Of a stretch of DNA of 64,000 bases, positions 54,697 to 64,000 are shown one piece after another. The stretch spans positions 6,634,001 through 6,698,000 of the forward strand of contig JBAIAC010000007.1 in assembly GCA_037349315.1 (NCBI GenBank), written 5' to 3'. The notes below the pieces were generated by a model, which had not been told where the DNA came from, ran no database searches, and saw nothing but the letters and a program-made list of their open reading frames with translations. Every line of letters starts with the position of its first letter. The stretch's first letter is position 1. The stretch comes from Chelydra serpentina. Lineage: Eukaryota; Chordata; Testudines; Chelydridae. The position numbers were made by a program, and so were the translations under genes.

Positions 54697-57600
54697 TTAC
54701 TCTGCCTTTCTCTTAGCGCCTGGGATTTTCGCCTGAATCCTAGGTGTAAAAAATGGGATTACACTGTCAGATAGCAATTAATCAAAATCATTCCATAGCA
54801 TTGTGACTTTTCTTAGCTAGAAGGCGACCTTTGCTTTAGCCTTCATTCTCGGAGCCTTGGTAAGATGTGTGTGTAACAACTATCAACAAAGAGGGCTAGA
54901 TTGTGGGTTAAACTATACACCTGCACAGGAAAGAAATGGGGAGGGGGTAAGGGAGCCTGCCCACATGGGTGAGCTGGACCTTGTATCCAGGAGCACAGGA
55001 GTAAGCAGTCGGGTTCTAACAGTTCATATATACCCGGGATATGCTCAGTGAACTTGCCGCTCCTTTGATGTCCCACCATATGTTATCTGTAACAAACTAG
55101 AGATACAGTTAAAGTACAAAATTTGGATCCAGATTTTTAACAGCCCCAGAATCCAGTGGTGCTCAGAGCTGGGGGTTCAGTTTGGTTGGCCAATCTTTAT
55201 AATACAGCAGACCTCGAGTGCTCAGGCGTGTAGATCACAGCGGCTCTATGCCACCCTGAGGAAACGTGGTCAGAGGCTGGGAGAGAGAGGTGGCTGTTGG
55301 GCAGAACTATAACCCGGAGCTCTCCAGCTATTTAGGTCACAGCAAACACTGTACTATAAGTAAAGGGCTACAATTTGTTTCTCTCTGTGAGGTGAATCCG
55401 AAGCCCCGTGCCCAAATCAAATGTTGGGGTGACATCCTCTGCTGTGCAGAGGGCCAGCACCAGGTCTGTGACCAGTGAAGTCCCACTTGAGCCCCGTTTG
55501 GAGAACTTAAAACGGGGCCAAATCCTTGGGCCATCTTTCTGCACTTGGATGAATTTTAATTCTTCAGCACATGAAGCGTAAGAGTGAGTGCACATATTGG
55601 CTTCACCAGTGGCATAGCCAGGTTTAGAGCACAGGGGGAGCGGCGCTATAAAAAGGTGCCGGGAGCAAAAAGCGTCGGGAGCAAAAAAAAAAAAAAAAAA
55701 AAAAGTGTCAGGAGCAAAAAAGGCGCCAGGAGCAAAAAAAAAGTGTCAGGAGCAAAAAAGGCACCGGGAGCAAAAAAAAAATGCTCCGCTCCGGCTGCAG
55801 CGCAGGAGCAAAACGTGTTGGAGCACAAAAAAGGTGCCGCTTCTGCTCAGTGTGGGAGCGGCCGCTCCCCCTGCTGCCCCCCTGGCTACGCTACTGGGCT
55901 TCACACTTGAACATACAGAAGGCAAATTTTCTTGAACAAGAAGATTGCTCATGACAACAGCATTGCTAGTCTGCCGAAGCACCTCAACCATCCATGTCAA
56001 TATCAGGTTAGTTCATTATGAGCCGTGATATTCATAAAGAGTGGATGAAATAAGCCCAGAGTATCAAGGGCCAAGTTGCCTCCAGCCCTTTTGGGGCTGG
56101 GCAGTGAGGAAAGGGAGCAAAGAGCATCTTCTCCCTTGGCCAGCCTGTGTAAGGAACTCAGGGGAGTGCCAGGGCTGGTCCCTTCATAGCTCCCCAAACG
56201 GGAAGGAGAGTAGAAAGGAGGATTCAGGGCTGTGATTCCTCCCGAGATCCACTGGTCTGCAGCATGGGACTAGGCCACAGGTGTCAGTATGCTGCTCTCC
56301 ATAAAGGGGTGTGTGGCTTCGGGCACACTCCCCATATGCACTGAGGAGGTCTGGTGGGCATTCTCTCAGTGGCAGAATTCCTGATTTTTCTCCCCTTGGG
56401 GCCATAACCTTCCATGCCATCCCCAATGTATGGATGTGCCCTAAGGACACAAGTGAAGCTACGGTATGCGTCTTGTTAAAATCTGCTGCTCAACTCACTT
56501 TGCCATGACAGTGTTTATGTGGGTCCTCACAAGTCCCAAGTATTGATCAATCTGTGCCTACAAAGAGCAAAAACAGACATCTGAAGATCAACAGGGCTTT
56601 GGAAAGCTAGAGCCATTTACAAATCCAATCTGAACGATAGTTATTGTACAGTCTTTTGACTTACCTGATACTTGTCATATACAACAGGTAGAGTAAACAT
56701 AGAGACCACAGCTGGGAGAAAAATGAACAGTGTTAACTTTCTGCAGTTGAGATTGTTACTCACAGAAAACAAGATGCATTATCTAGTTTCCTCTAGAAAG
56801 AAAAGGCAAAAGCACATGATGCCACTTAATCCAAGAGGTGATTCAAGACGCTGTATTAAAACTGAACCCTGCCTGAATCTTCCAAATGTGAAATTTATAT
56901 CACTACGTACCCAGCAGCCGAGAAGCCACTAAGCACAGCAAGTGGCTGATAGATATCAGGGGCCAACAGAATAAGGAATAAAGATGAATATGCAGTAGTA
57001 AGTGGAACAAAGATAATTGTCTAACTGTGGAGAAAGCGCATTTCAAAGGTGAGACAAGTGGGGAACTACGCTGGTTTGTCTAACAAGAAATTGCCATGGT
57101 CAATATACGTTTAAAAACAGATCTTAAAATAAATGATGATCTTTACCCATGATCATAAGAGTCAGGCCATTGAAGAGAGCTCCAACGTAAGTCAGCAGCC
57201 ACATTAGTACTGCAAACTAAATTAAAAACAAATCGTTAGATCTCCTGACAATCACTGAAATTGTCAGCACAAGAATAAATGGCTTCATTTAACTATCTAG
57301 CATATGGGCATATTATTATTCCATTAGCTTCACTTAACTAGCTAGAATATCAGCATGCTTAGGAACTAAGGACATCTGCTGTAGGTGACTTTAATTTTTC
57401 ATAGACTTTCAAAACCAATGCAACCTCCCCCCCTTGCAAATTTTTAGGAGGGTGCAGAGCAAAGGAAAACGAGCCCACTTTTTTTTTTTGCATAACCCCA
57501 TCCTTCCTTCCACTACCATCCCCCCTGCAGTTCTCCTCCTCATCCTCCTTGTTGCGTTTTTGCTTGTGTCTAGGACCTGATCCTGCAATGAGCTCAGCAT

Positions 57601-59991
57601 AGGCAGACCCCTGCACCTGTGTGGCGCCTCACTGACGAGAGGGGTCTTCCTGCACAGGGTACATTGCACGATTGATGCTTTAGTTTGTAAACCTCTCAAG
57701 GCAGGAACTGTGGGTAACATTTTCAAGAGAGCCTAAGTCCAAACGACCTTCTTCTTGACAGTCTCCTCTTTGTTCTGAGGGGTGTGGGAGCACATAGCGC
57801 GCTTTGGGGCACTCTTAAAACAACAGATAATAACCATTATGGCTGAGCAGTAACAGGAACATTCTTCTGCAGCAGGAAATGACATAGTTGAGGGATGGGA
57901 TGGGTTGGGTTGGTGGGCAAGGAAGAGGTGGCGAATCACATCCCAGTATCATGTAGGGTTCCAGCGAGCCTAGGGGCGACCGCGCTGCTAGCCGAGTCCT
58001 GAGTACAGGAGGAGTGTAGTATGGTGGAAAACAAAGCGCTCTGTGGGCCAGCTCCTTAGAGGGAGTAACTCAAAGAAGCTCCATTGACTTCAGCGGAGCT
58101 ATGCCATTTTACACCAGCTGAGGGTCTGGCCCCACATCTTTAATAACTCTTATGTCATGGATCACTCAATTCCAATGTGTAATGTTAAATCACGAATGTA
58201 TAGAAAATTATTAGTTAAAAAAGAGAGAGAACAAGAGCAGAACCTTATACTGTCCAGTAACACACATCTAGGTTTTGTCAAGGCACTATCATGGAAACTA
58301 AGGAAAGCAGTGCTCTGCACTGTAAAATCTCTCCTCTCCAATGGGATTCAAAATGGATAAGCAAATCGTACTTTTAAGGAATCCACCAGGTCCTGGACAA
58401 GGAAGAGTCTCCTCAGCTCTCTGACTGTGCTGTTCACGTACAACTGGAGACAGTCTGTGTATTTCTGAATCTGGTCCTGTGAGAGAGACATTTCCATCTC
58501 CAGGTAGGCTCTGCCAGAAACACAGATCCAGTTACAAAACACAGGCAAGCTTGCAGTTCCTTTACTCTTGTGCTTTTCTCCTCCTGCTGTTCCCTACTAT
58601 CCTGTAGCATATTTTCTCTGTAGCTGTAGCAGCCACAGCACTATCAATACCATCATTACACCCGCCCCCCCATGCACTGATATTTCACCCTTGGACAACT
58701 ATGGGCCTTGTTGCCTCATCCAATAGTGAAATCTATGAGAGGAGGCCAAGGGGAAGAAACTTGACAAGGCTCCTCCTGGCTCTTCCCGCCACATTCTGCC
58801 ATTAGGCGTGTGAGTTATTCCCCCCATGGGATGGGCCATGGAGCCAGCCTCTCAGACACTGTAGATTCCAGGAGAATGGCAGAAGACCGGAGCCATCTGC
58901 TCACAGGTCTCCTGCCTCTGCCTCAGTTCTGGAACACCAGCACCTCTTACTCCCCCTCCCCTCCCTGACAGCATAGCTCCAAATTCAAGGGCAGCTTGCC
59001 AGCATTATGGTGGGCCATGTGGAAAAGGTACTACTACACCAGGCCATATTAGCTTTCTCTCTGAAACTCAGTGGGGAGGCAGGGGAGAATGATCTATGTC
59101 TCCATGGACCCACCCTGACCCACCCCATCCAACATTGTGCTGTCCTATTCTCACCCCTTTCCCAGGCCCCAAGGAGGGCTCTCTTTAGGATCCTTTGGAA
59201 ACTGGGGATTCCCTGCCCTCATTTCCTCACGAGAGAAAGAAAATCTATCTGTGAGGTTCCCCTCTCAGGCTTCTGTTATCTCCTCCAGCTGACAATCCCT
59301 TGAGACTCTAACCTTGCTACAACTTCCCCTCTGAAAACAACAGTATTCATGTTTAACACTTATCTTGTGTTGTCCAAGGTGCTTTACGGAAAGCTCATTA
59401 ATCTAGGCATTCCGTAAAAACAAGTGTGGGACGGTATTCTTGCTGCTAGGGGGGGAAAGCATATTATAGCTGGAACACTAGGGACGGCTATAGCTTTTAC
59501 TATAGTTGTTCCTTTTTTCTAGTTGCTTCTAACTTTCTAAATCTTTCAGCTTTCAGACTAAAATGTTCAAGATCTGAAGGGTGATTTTTTTTTTTAATTT
59601 GAGCAAATACAGTTCATGGACTTTTAAGACCCCGAACAGTGGAAAAGAACATTTTTCCCCATTATGAAAACAAAACCCACCATGTCTATGGTCTAAAAGT
59701 GTTTACGGCAGACACAGAACTCTGTCACTAACAGTGAATTATGCAGGATATATCCCCCTTGGCAATGATTGCAAAGCACTCACTTGAATGGATGGCCTTC
59801 ATCAGTCTTCTGCACAGCCTGTAAAACTGACTTGTAGATTCTGAAGCTAATGGTGGCTGAGAGAGCAGCTAGTGCCAGGTAGGCAATAACACTGACCACA
59901 CTGAACTGGGTCAGAGAGAAGAGCAGTAGCAGGATGCTTCCGAACACTATCCCTGTCTGCTTGATGTCACGCCAGTACAACAGGTCAATAG
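53955..59991 (-). CDS. RTN1: RTN1 (reticulon-1), 3' part: reticulon homology domain and 3' UTR; 5' exons outside window
   Basis: Six coding exons: 59991-59784, 58510-58372, 57216-57147, 56711-56665, 56557-56499, 54739-54697. Lengths before the last are 208, 139, 70, 47 and 59 nt, the sizes I recall as typical of the vertebrate reticulon domain. They encode 187 residues plus a split Ala codon, all of RTN1-C except about 20 N-terminal residues. Two long hydrophobic hairpins (one in the first exon, one across the 70- and 47-nt exons) flank a 66-residue loop. Reticulons insert these as wedges in the ER membrane and curve it into tubules; RTN1 is known as neuroendocrine. The chain begins [10 protein letters not shown] and ends A-K-R-K-A-E. 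The coding part is close to identical to the mammalian protein as remembered. Confidence 0.96.
53975..53980 (-). terminator. RTN1: RTN1 polyadenylation signal AATAAA
   Basis: AATAAA on the minus strand, about 720 bases after the RTN1 stop codon. Other signals further on cannot be excluded. Confidence 0.5.
54697..54739 (-). CDS. RTN1: RTN1 terminal coding exon
   Basis: 43 coding nt: one base completes Lys, then [13 protein letters not shown] and TAA at 54699-54697. Acceptor TTTACACCTAG. The C-terminus K-R-K-A-E fits the K-x-K-x-x class of ER retrieval signals. Confidence 0.95.
55607..55896. mobile_element. hAT-like element with internal tandem repeats, 290 bp, perfect target duplication
   Basis: CAGTGGCATAGCCAGGTTTA at the left, GGCTACGCTACTG at the right; GGCTTCAC repeated at 55599-55606 and 55897-55904. 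The middle has GGGAGCAAAAAGCGTC-type units and a poly-A run. In the last intron of RTN1. Confidence 0.9.
56499..56557 (-). CDS. RTN1: RTN1 exon: post-hairpin helix
   Basis: 59 nt, phase 0 in, two bases out, acceptor TGCTCTTTGTAG, donor GTGAGT. Encodes [19 protein letters not shown]. Confidence 0.96.
56665..56711 (-). CDS. RTN1: RTN1 exon: second hairpin, second half
   Basis: 47 nt, two bases in, phase 0 out, acceptor TTTCTCCCAG, donor GTAAGT. Encodes [15 protein letters not shown]. The D-K-Y-Q end differs from the V-K-H-Q I remember for human RTN1. Confidence 0.95.
57147..57216 (-). CDS. RTN1: RTN1 exon: second hairpin, first half
   Basis: 70 nt, phase 0 in, one base out, acceptor TTAATTTAG, donor GTAAAG. 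Encodes [20 protein letters not shown] and M-I-M. Confidence 0.97.
58045..58133. repeat. Old palindromic element
   Basis: GGGCCAGCTCCTTAGAGGGA and, inverted, TTTACACCAGCTGAGGGTCT; same family as 9850 and 50327. In an RTN1 intron. Confidence 0.5.
58372..58510 (-). CDS. RTN1: RTN1 exon: loop region
   Basis: 139 nt, one base in, phase 0 out, acceptor TTTCTGGCAG, donor GTACGA. Encodes the hydrophilic loop of the reticulon domain, including [20 protein letters not shown] and [14 protein letters not shown]. Confidence 0.97.
59784..59991 (-). CDS. RTN1: RTN1 exon: first hydrophobic hairpin
   Basis: 208 nt, two bases in and two bases out, acceptor TCTTCCCAG, donor GTGAGT. Begins [13 protein letters not shown], carries the first membrane hairpin ([20 protein letters not shown]) and ends T-D-E-G-H-P-F-K. 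Confidence 0.97.
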
Positions 59992-62770
59992 CTGGGAAGA
60001 GAAGATAAATCAGTCAAACTCCAGCACTGCAATGATTTCAAAGCCAGCTACTGTTGCAGATCCAGGTGACCAAGCACTTTTGCAGAGAAACAAAGGTTAC
60101 GCCTACACTGCAAGCTAGGGTGTGATGCCCAGATTGCATACACATATATTAGCTCAATGAAGCTGTGATAACATGGGCAGTGGGTTAGCTGTGCCAGAGA
60201 CAAACCCACCTGAACCCCTTCGGTACATACTTAGCATTGCTAAGCCATGTGGCTGCTGCTTTTGCTACCGTGGCTACGTGAGTATGTGTATGCAAGCTAG
60301 GAACCATTCCCTTACCTTGTACTGTAGACTTAGCCAAAAGGACAAACAACTATATATGTGCCAGTATATATACTATATATATATATAGTAACTCTGTTGA
60401 CACCAGTGGAGTTATTTCAGAAATACACAGTTGCAAACAAGATCAAAACCAGGCCTACTATCTCTATATTGCAGTGTCAATATGGTTTAGTGGACAACAT
60501 TTTTGCCCTTAAACCAGAATGTCATATGTCTGAGTCTCATACCAGCCTCATTACTTACTCCACCTTGACCCTTCCATGCAGGGCTATGGGTTATTATTAG
60601 GGCTAGTCCAAAATTTCCCATCAAAACTTTTTTCGAAGGAAGACTGAGTTTTCGACTCAATGAAAATTTGTCCAAAAAGTGCCGTCTTTCCTTGAAAATT
60701 TTATATTTTTCATTAGAAATCCCAAATATTTTTCAGTTTTTGGTATATCAACAAAAAAATAAAAAATTTCCATTGAAAAGTTTAATGAGAACTGTTTCCC
60801 CCCCCCCCATTTTCATTGACGCTTTCAGCAGAGAAAAAACAACAACCCTTATTTTCTGACCAGCTCTATTTGTTACATTGTTAGGGAACCAATGAGACAT
60901 TTTTAAAAAGGTCCAATTTAGTCTGGTGACCATTCAGCTATAGGTTAAAAATCCCATGAGACTTCTTAAGAAACTTAGCCAACCTTCTCTCGCTATACAA
61001 CTTATAGGTTTTAATTTGAGCAATGCAAACACTGTAAAACATTTTCTGTAAATACATCTTCACCTTTTAAAGTTCACTTTGCCAGGCTTGGACCCATTTT
61101 GTGTTCATGTACCATGAACACTGTAGCAAAATGATTTTACCAACTAGAGTATTCACCATAAAATCAAAATTTAAGCAAACATTGTTGAATATTCCTGGAA
61201 AATTCATGATCCCAAATATTTACATCTGAAATCTGCTTCTAACAGTGTCCTTCATCCAATCAGGGAACAGAACCATGTTATGTGACATAATGTCCAATCA
61301 AAAACAGCTCTAATTTTAAACATTGACTATTCATGATGAACTGCTTGAATGTGGTACAGATCAAGTGTTATTTATACATGGTAGCTGTGAAATAATTCTG
61401 AATAAAGAACAAATTCAGGACAATTATGATCTGTTCAATGAAAATTCATAAACAGAAAAAGAGGCAAAATTCATAAAATAAAATATTTATTGCAAATTAT
61501 TTGCCCAGCAATAATTATAATCTCCAAAGAAACGTGAGTCATTGCTGAATGAGCTATTACTCATTAGCATTACAGTTCTCACTCTTACTCAGTATTGTAA
61601 AGTTCATTGGGATAGAGTACAAACATTGCTAGTTAAAATCAAGTTCTATTCACTTTCTATTCCATTCCATATACGAACCATAACTAAGAGAATCCTTTCA
61701 TATTTCTAAATGTATGGATTCAGTCTGGATCCTTCAAACGTTTATGCACAGGATAGCCCTGTTGAATTCAGTGGAACTACTCACCTGTCAGACCGCATGC
61801 AGGATTGGGGCCTAAATACGATGGATTAACTGACCTTCCTTACACGGTGTGTCCAACTAAGAAGAGATGGATTCCCATGGTGCGAATATGCGGGATATCA
61901 GCAGAACTAATTAGATTCACTACTACAAGTGTTTTGCAGAGCACAGACTTCAGCAATATGGATTCAGGAAGGGAGATATTATTTGAAGCCCCCTGTTCAT
62001 TTTTATACCCAAAATGCCCTAAAACTGCTGCTTGGGGGTGTCATTAGGGGTTTAATGCAAACCCATTGTGCAATACCTTTGATTATATTCCCTCTCATGT
62101 TGTATTTTAATTCATATTCCGCAGACCAGTGAAGTCAATGCAAGTGGTAGCTGCCTCGCTCCTGGCATTGTGCATGTACATTCATCTGCAGAAGAAACGG
62201 TATGCCCACCCACCAAGAGAAAACACTGCCTGGTAATAGGGAACGGAGAGCTATATCAACGTCCGTCGTCAAAAACAAACGAGTCTGAATCGGTTTATAC
62301 CGGCTGCAGATAAGTCCCAAAGTCAGCAATTAATTCTTTAATTAACCAATGTGACTTAGCACAAAGTCCAGCTGTGGTCATGTGCTCAGTACTGCCACGG
62401 GCTAGAAATGGAATATATTCTCACCTAGATACACCGGGCTTTCCAGGAGTGCTACTCCTTTCAATGAGAAAAGGAACTGAATGGCTAAAACAGTGCTAAT
62501 AGATCCCGACGTGTGCATCATCCTGACATAACCTTTCTTACAACTGGATTTTTTGCTAAGGCATATTAAAGAATTGGCTAATACAAGAATTAGTTACAAG
62601 TATTTGGCCTCAGCAACAGCAGGCTGCTCAGATTAAAGCTGCTCACGGATCACCCACTTTCTCACTACTTTTTCCTCCCTCAACAGATATATTTTAGAGA
62701 AAAAAGAGGCACTTCTTAATGAGGACACATTGCTGCAAACTCACCATATGCATGGACATATGTCAAAGGA
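59992..62770 (-). other. RTN1 intron or upstream region, no exon seen
   Basis: No CpG island and no match to the short RTN1-C first exon, which must be further right. AT-rich, with an AT microsatellite near 60355-60392. Confidence 0.5.
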
Positions 62771-63000
62771 TGTCTGCAGTGATGTAGCCATGTCAGTCCC
62801 AGGATGTGAGGGAGACAAGGTGGCTGAGGTAATTGGACCAACCTCTGTTGATGAGAGAGAGACAAGCTTTTGAGCTCCACACAGCTCTTCTTCAGATCAG
62901 ACCAAAGAGCTCTGTGTAGCTTGAAAGCTTGTCTCTTTCACCAACCGAAGTTGGTCCAATAAAACATATTACCTCACCCATCTTGTCTCTTGAATATGTC
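62770..63000. mobile_element. Repeat with inverted halves (Penelope-type end, tentative)
   Basis: GAGAGACAAGCTTTTGAGCT with AGCTCTTCTTCAGATCAGAC, followed by the inverted CTTGAAAGCTTGTCTCTTTC and a TTGGTCCAATAAAACATATT end that mirrors AATTGGACCAACCTCTGTTG. It resembles a repeat I associate with Penelope-like ends in reptiles. Confidence 0.45.
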
Positions 63001-63620
63001 AAAAGAGACACTCATGGGGACCTGTATGCAGGTAAGAGACCAAAGAAATACAGCTGATTTCATTCACTAGTCGAATGAAAACTAGAAGGGGGTTGGAATC
63101 TCCAAGGCAGCATGCATCCATTAGTATATGCTGCTAGCATTGCTGTGGTAATTTACATTGCTAGAGAAATTACATACCAGATACAAGCTTAAAATCATAC
63201 TGAATCCAAGGGAGAGACAGTCGGTATAGTTTTAAAGGTCATTTTTCACATCATTGGGCATCCTGTGGCACACAGGGGGCAAATTCTTCCCGGAAGGCAC
63301 AGACTAATGATCTGGGATGGTCGGTATAGTTAGGGATTCATAGGGGTTAGGAGAAGGAATCTTCCTCTCCAAACTATGGAGCAGCAGCCAAGTCTTCCTA
63401 CAGCCCTAAGGCAATGACTCATGGACACGTGTAGTGGTGGATCTGCTGGGCTTGGTCCCACTGATGCCCCAAACTCCTTCTGCATGGCAGAAGGCTGGGA
63501 GGAACCACAGAGCTGTGCTGCATGGGTTCCCCAAATCTTATCCCTCCCATGTGCAGTGAAACCATGCTGGGTCAGTCTGCACGGTCTCTGAGCCCATAGG
63601 ATGCAGCAGCATTTGTCGTA

Positions 63621-63709
63621 AGGACCAGATCCTCAGAGGTATTTAGGCTCCTACCTTATACCGATTTCAATGGAAATTAGCAGCTTAAATACCTTTGAGG
63701 ATCTGGCTG
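63621..63709. repeat. Old palindromic element
   Basis: ACCAGATCCTCAGAGGTATT and, inverted, AATACCTTTGAGGATCTGGC form a long stem around TTCAATGGAAATTAG. Confidence 0.6.
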
Positions 63710-63922
63710 TAAGTGAATAAACCAGGACAGAGACTAAACTTATAGTCAGGACAGATGGTGTCACTCAGTCTCATGTCCCTGATACCTGGTCATGGAGTGA
63801 GCAAGAAGTCCCTGACTGCTCCTTGGACAGGCACGGGGAAGAGAGAGTGTATGAGAGGCTCTAATATAGGTACTTTTGGGGGCACAGGACACAAAGCGCT
63901 GAGCTCATCACCATGAGCCCTT

Positions 63923-64000
63923 CAGTAGCGTAGGCAGGTTCAGAGCACAGGGGGAGCGGCGCTATAAAAAGGCGCCTCCCGGCTCCCCCTGTACTCACCC
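63923..64000. mobile_element. hAT-like element, cut by window end
   Basis: CAGTAGCGTAGGCAGGTTCA then CAGGGGGAGCGGCGCTATAA matches the left end of the 37017 and 55607 elements. The right end is outside the window. Confidence 0.75.

Noticed and set aside
1..64000. CRISPR arrays, operons, phage or integron features
   Set aside because: The window is vertebrate DNA. The tandem arrays present are minisatellites without spacer-repeat structure.

Overview
The window is vertebrate nuclear DNA, most likely from a hidden-necked (cryptodiran) turtle. The clues are a tRNA-derived SINE with a LINE-type tail (45137-45340), CR1 LINEs in several states of decay, MIR and L2 relics, Penelope-like and PIF/Harbinger fragments, and many short hAT-type elements with 8-bp target duplications. 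No prokaryotic features are present. Genes are split into short exons, so most long open frames in the window are chance or repeat-derived. Two genes could be rebuilt exon by exon, both on the minus strand.

(1) Positions 1916-42870 hold what I read as CCDC175, a coiled-coil protein. There are 19 coding exons whose phases all agree, giving 748 codons plus stop. The ATG lies in a CpG-rich promoter at about 42.8-43.05 kb. The stop is followed within 60 bases by two AATAAA signals.

(2) Positions 53955-59991 hold the 3' part of RTN1 (reticulon-1). Six coding exons carry the whole reticulon homology domain, followed by a 3' UTR. Its 5' exon(s) lie beyond the right edge. CCDC175 next to RTN1 on the same strand is, as I recall, the arrangement on human 14q23, and this supports both names.

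Layout. 1-1915: 3' flank of CCDC175. 1.9-42.9 kb: CCDC175, with introns full of transposable elements. These include a 3.9-kb CR1 with a nested solo-LTR-like insert next to exon 9, a hAT nested in a hAT at 22.6-23.5 kb, a 54-bp VNTR at 23.85-24.5 kb, and a G/C-skewed minisatellite at 42.2-42.7 kb. 42.9-43.9 kb: promoter, then a 46-bp minisatellite with a 138-bp higher-order repeat. 44-54 kb: intergenic, with repeats only. 54-60 kb: RTN1. 60-64 kb: RTN1 intron or upstream region with no exon seen.

I found no convincing undescribed multi-gene system. The items most worth a second look are an RFX X-box-like site at the CCDC175 promoter, paired three-hairpin MITEs with 3-bp target duplications near a stop-free HARBI1-like fragment, the double-stranded open VNTR, the tandem arrays around the CCDC175 first exon, and a K-x-K-x-x C-terminus on RTN1. 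All family names come from reading the sequence and from memory. No database search was run.
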